From: CBDIHP01 sp965279195
GTDB lineage: Bacteria; Planctomycetota; Planctomycetia; Isosphaerales; Isosphaeraceae
Length of the DNA stretch: 64,000 nucleotides
Assembly (NCBI GenBank): GCA_965279195.1
Contig: CBDIHP010000040.1
Coordinates: 186,001 to 250,000, forward strand
Direction of reading: 5' to 3'
Shown one piece after another: positions 62,859-64,000 of this stretch (position 1 is its first letter; each line of letters starts with the position of its first letter). Made by a program: the position numbers and the translations under genes. The notes under the pieces were generated by a model. That model was not told the DNA's origin and searched no databases. It saw nothing but the letters and a program-made list of their open reading frames with translations.

Positions 62859-63758
62859 ATGATGAAGCCGCCCAGCGTCCTCAACCTGCTCGACCTCCAC
62901 CGGCAGAACGCCTACGCCCCCAGGACCCCCGTCGTCCTGGTCAATGGCCTCGCCGAGCAGGCCGAGAGCTGGTTCGCCAACCGGCGGCACCTCAACCGCC
63001 ACTTCGACGTCAACGTCCCCGAACTCCTCCGCTACGACGGCGACCCCCTCCACCGCCACGTCGAGGCCGGCGGCGTGATCACCGTCGATTACCTCACCGA
63101 CCGCCTCTCCGAGTACCTCGACCAGTACGTCCAGCGCCCCCCCTACTCGCTCATCGGCTCCAGCCTCGGCGGCCAGATCATCGCGACCTACGCCGCGCGG
63201 CACCCCGAGAAGGTCCACAAGATCGTCTTCCTCTGCCCCTCCGGCTTCCACGGAGACGAGAACCTGCCGATGATGGAGGGGGTCAGGCGGAGCCAGTACG
63301 ACACCCTGGTCCGATCGGTCTTCCACCAGTCCCACTTCGCCTCGGACGAGCTGATCGAGGCCATCGAGCGGAAGTTCCAGAACCGCCGATGGAAGAAGGG
63401 CGTCCTGTGGACCCTCCGCGGCACCGTCGGACACTCGGTCGCCGACCTCCTCGAACGCATCCCGCATGAATGCCTCTTGATCTGGGGCGACCAGGACAAA
63501 GTGATCTCCGACGTCCGCGGCTCGATCCTGGCGGCAACCCGGATGCCGAATGCCCGGCAGGTGTTGATCCGGGGCTGCGGCCACGCGCCCCAGATCGAGA
63601 AGGCGGGGGTCGTAAATACGTTCATTTCTCGGTTCCTCCGCGACCGCCTGCGGACCATCCCGCCGCAGTTCGACCCGTTCCGGCGCGACCGGCCGGGCCT
63701 GAAGGTCCCGAACTGGAACGACACGATGGCCCGGATGTTCAGCGTCGGCCTCTCCTGA
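62859..63758 (+). CDS. Alpha/beta hydrolase
   Basis: A 299-aa alpha/beta-hydrolase. The nucleophile elbow is G-S-S-L-G-G (about residue 107), the acid is Asp in WGDQDKV, and the His is in GCGHAPQIEKA. The start is one of two tandem ATGs at 62859/62862 with GAGGAAG just upstream; an upstream TTG is not favoured. The substrate cannot be read; many members are esterases or lipases. It is 14 bp from the next gene, a phospholipid N-methyltransferase-like protein, so a lipid-related pair is possible. Confidence 0.9.
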   Translation: MMKPPSVLNLLDLHRQNAYAPRTPVVLVNGLAEQAESWFANRRHLNRHFDVNVPELLRYDGDPLHRHVEAGGVITVDYLTDRLSEYLDQYVQRPPYSLIGSSLGGQIIATYAARHPEKVHKIVFLCPSGFHGDENLPMMEGVRRSQYDTLVRSVFHQSHFASDELIEAIERKFQNRRWKKGVLWTLRGTVGHSVADLLERIPHECLLIWGDQDKVISDVRGSILAATRMPNARQVLIRGCGHAPQIEKAGVVNTFISRFLRDRLRTIPPQFDPFRRDRPGLKVPNWNDTMARMFSVGLS

Positions 63759-63772
63759 CGGACCTCGACCCG

Positions 63773-64000
63773 ATGAGCGACTTCTTCCTGTTCCTGGGCA
63801 AGTTCCTCAAGCATGGCACGGCCATCGCCAGCCTGGCGCCCAGCAGCCGATGGCTGTCGCGGGCGACCGTCGCCAACATCGACTGGGAGAAGGCCCGGGT
63901 CGTCGTCGAACTGGGGGCCGGCACCGGGCCGATCACGAAGGTCCTGGCCGAGAAGGCCCGGCCCGACTGCCGCGTGATCGTCCTCGAACGCGACCCCGAC
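63773..64000 (+). CDS. SAM-dependent methyltransferase, PmtA/rRNA-dimethylase-like (3' end cut off by window)
   Basis: The first 76 residues are visible: MSDFFLFLGKFLKHGTAIAS, then APSSRWLSRATV and the SAM-binding motif VVVELGAGTGPITKVLAE. The F-L-K-x-(P/H)-x-x-x-A-x-x-A-P-S-S-R start is characteristic of PmtA-type phospholipid N-methyltransferases, which methylate phosphatidylethanolamine. The rest of the protein is outside the window, so the assignment is tentative. It starts 14 bp after the hydrolase stop and probably shares its message. Confidence 0.75.
   Translation, partial: MSDFFLFLGKFLKHGTAIASLAPSSRWLSRATVANIDWEKARVVVELGAGTGPITKVLAEKARPDCRVIVLERDPD

Overview
The window reads as chromosomal DNA of a high-GC planctomycete, most likely of the Isosphaera/Singulisphaera/Paludisphaera type. 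This placement is an inference from gene content, not from a marker-gene comparison. The supporting signs are a DUF1559 prepilin-like protein (23639-24661), a PEP-CTERM protein (46853-48494), a Ser/Thr kinase fused to WD40 repeats (25353-28874), a very large Gln/Gly/Asn-rich DUF4175-like membrane protein (30145-35703), several small planctomycete-type proteins, and many structured intergenic repeats. I see no phage, plasmid, rRNA or CRISPR locus, and no tRNA that folds properly.

Layout. 1-3372: end of a cyclase-ATPase-TPR regulator. 4104-7427 (minus): sugar-binding lipoprotein, permease and a K+ channel/RCK protein, probably one operon, with no ATPase subunit beside it. 7638-9267: zinc-ribbon membrane protein and a small conserved protein. 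9499-18956 (plus): housekeeping run gltX, PfkB kinase, thpR, recA, HtrA-type protease, Uma2 protein, alaS. 19233-22430 (minus): LmbE-type deacetylase, an unknown protein, rpsI and rplM. 22700-24661 (plus): ECF sigma factor, small lipoprotein, DUF1559 protein. 24662-25352: a repeat-filled gap with a 422-bp inverted-repeat element. 25353-28874 (minus): WD40 kinase. 29079-38067 (plus): HD hydrolase, giant repeat protein, nadB, SRPBCC protein. 38142-42974: HExxH protein, acyl-CoA dehydrogenase, polysaccharide-export lipoprotein, and an AlkP-type phosphodiesterase with an acyl carrier protein. 43076-46440 (minus): ceramidase-like protein, frameshifted kptA, GspF/PilC protein. 46853-48494: broken PEP-CTERM gene. 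48619-53334: nucleoside hydrolase, dicarboxylate symporter, small protein, DUF4097-like lipoprotein, and a kinase with an unusual catalytic loop. 53938-57864 (minus): TatD/EboB-like hydrolase, then cysD-cysNC sulfate activation. 58118-64000: small conserved protein, Tyr/Ser/Thr/Pro-repeat secreted protein, glycosyltransferase, TIGR01777 oxidoreductase, alpha/beta hydrolase, and a partial methyltransferase.

How the parts relate. Translation and repair genes dominate 9.5-22.4 kb. gltX, recA and rplM share a TTGACA/TTGACG-type -35 with a plausible -10, and recA has a perfect 13-bp palindrome where a LexA operator would sit. The rest mixes envelope and secretion functions (polysaccharide export, type II secretion/pilus, PEP-CTERM, secreted repeat proteins, glycosyltransferase) with Hanks-type kinase signalling.

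Most notable: the 422-bp element, a dispersed family of GGTGCGGTGGACGCG palindromes in the gaps (about ten copies), the 1852-aa repeat protein, and five apparent frameshifts clustered between 44.86 and 48.06 kb. The frameshifts mark either a locally poor consensus or gene decay.
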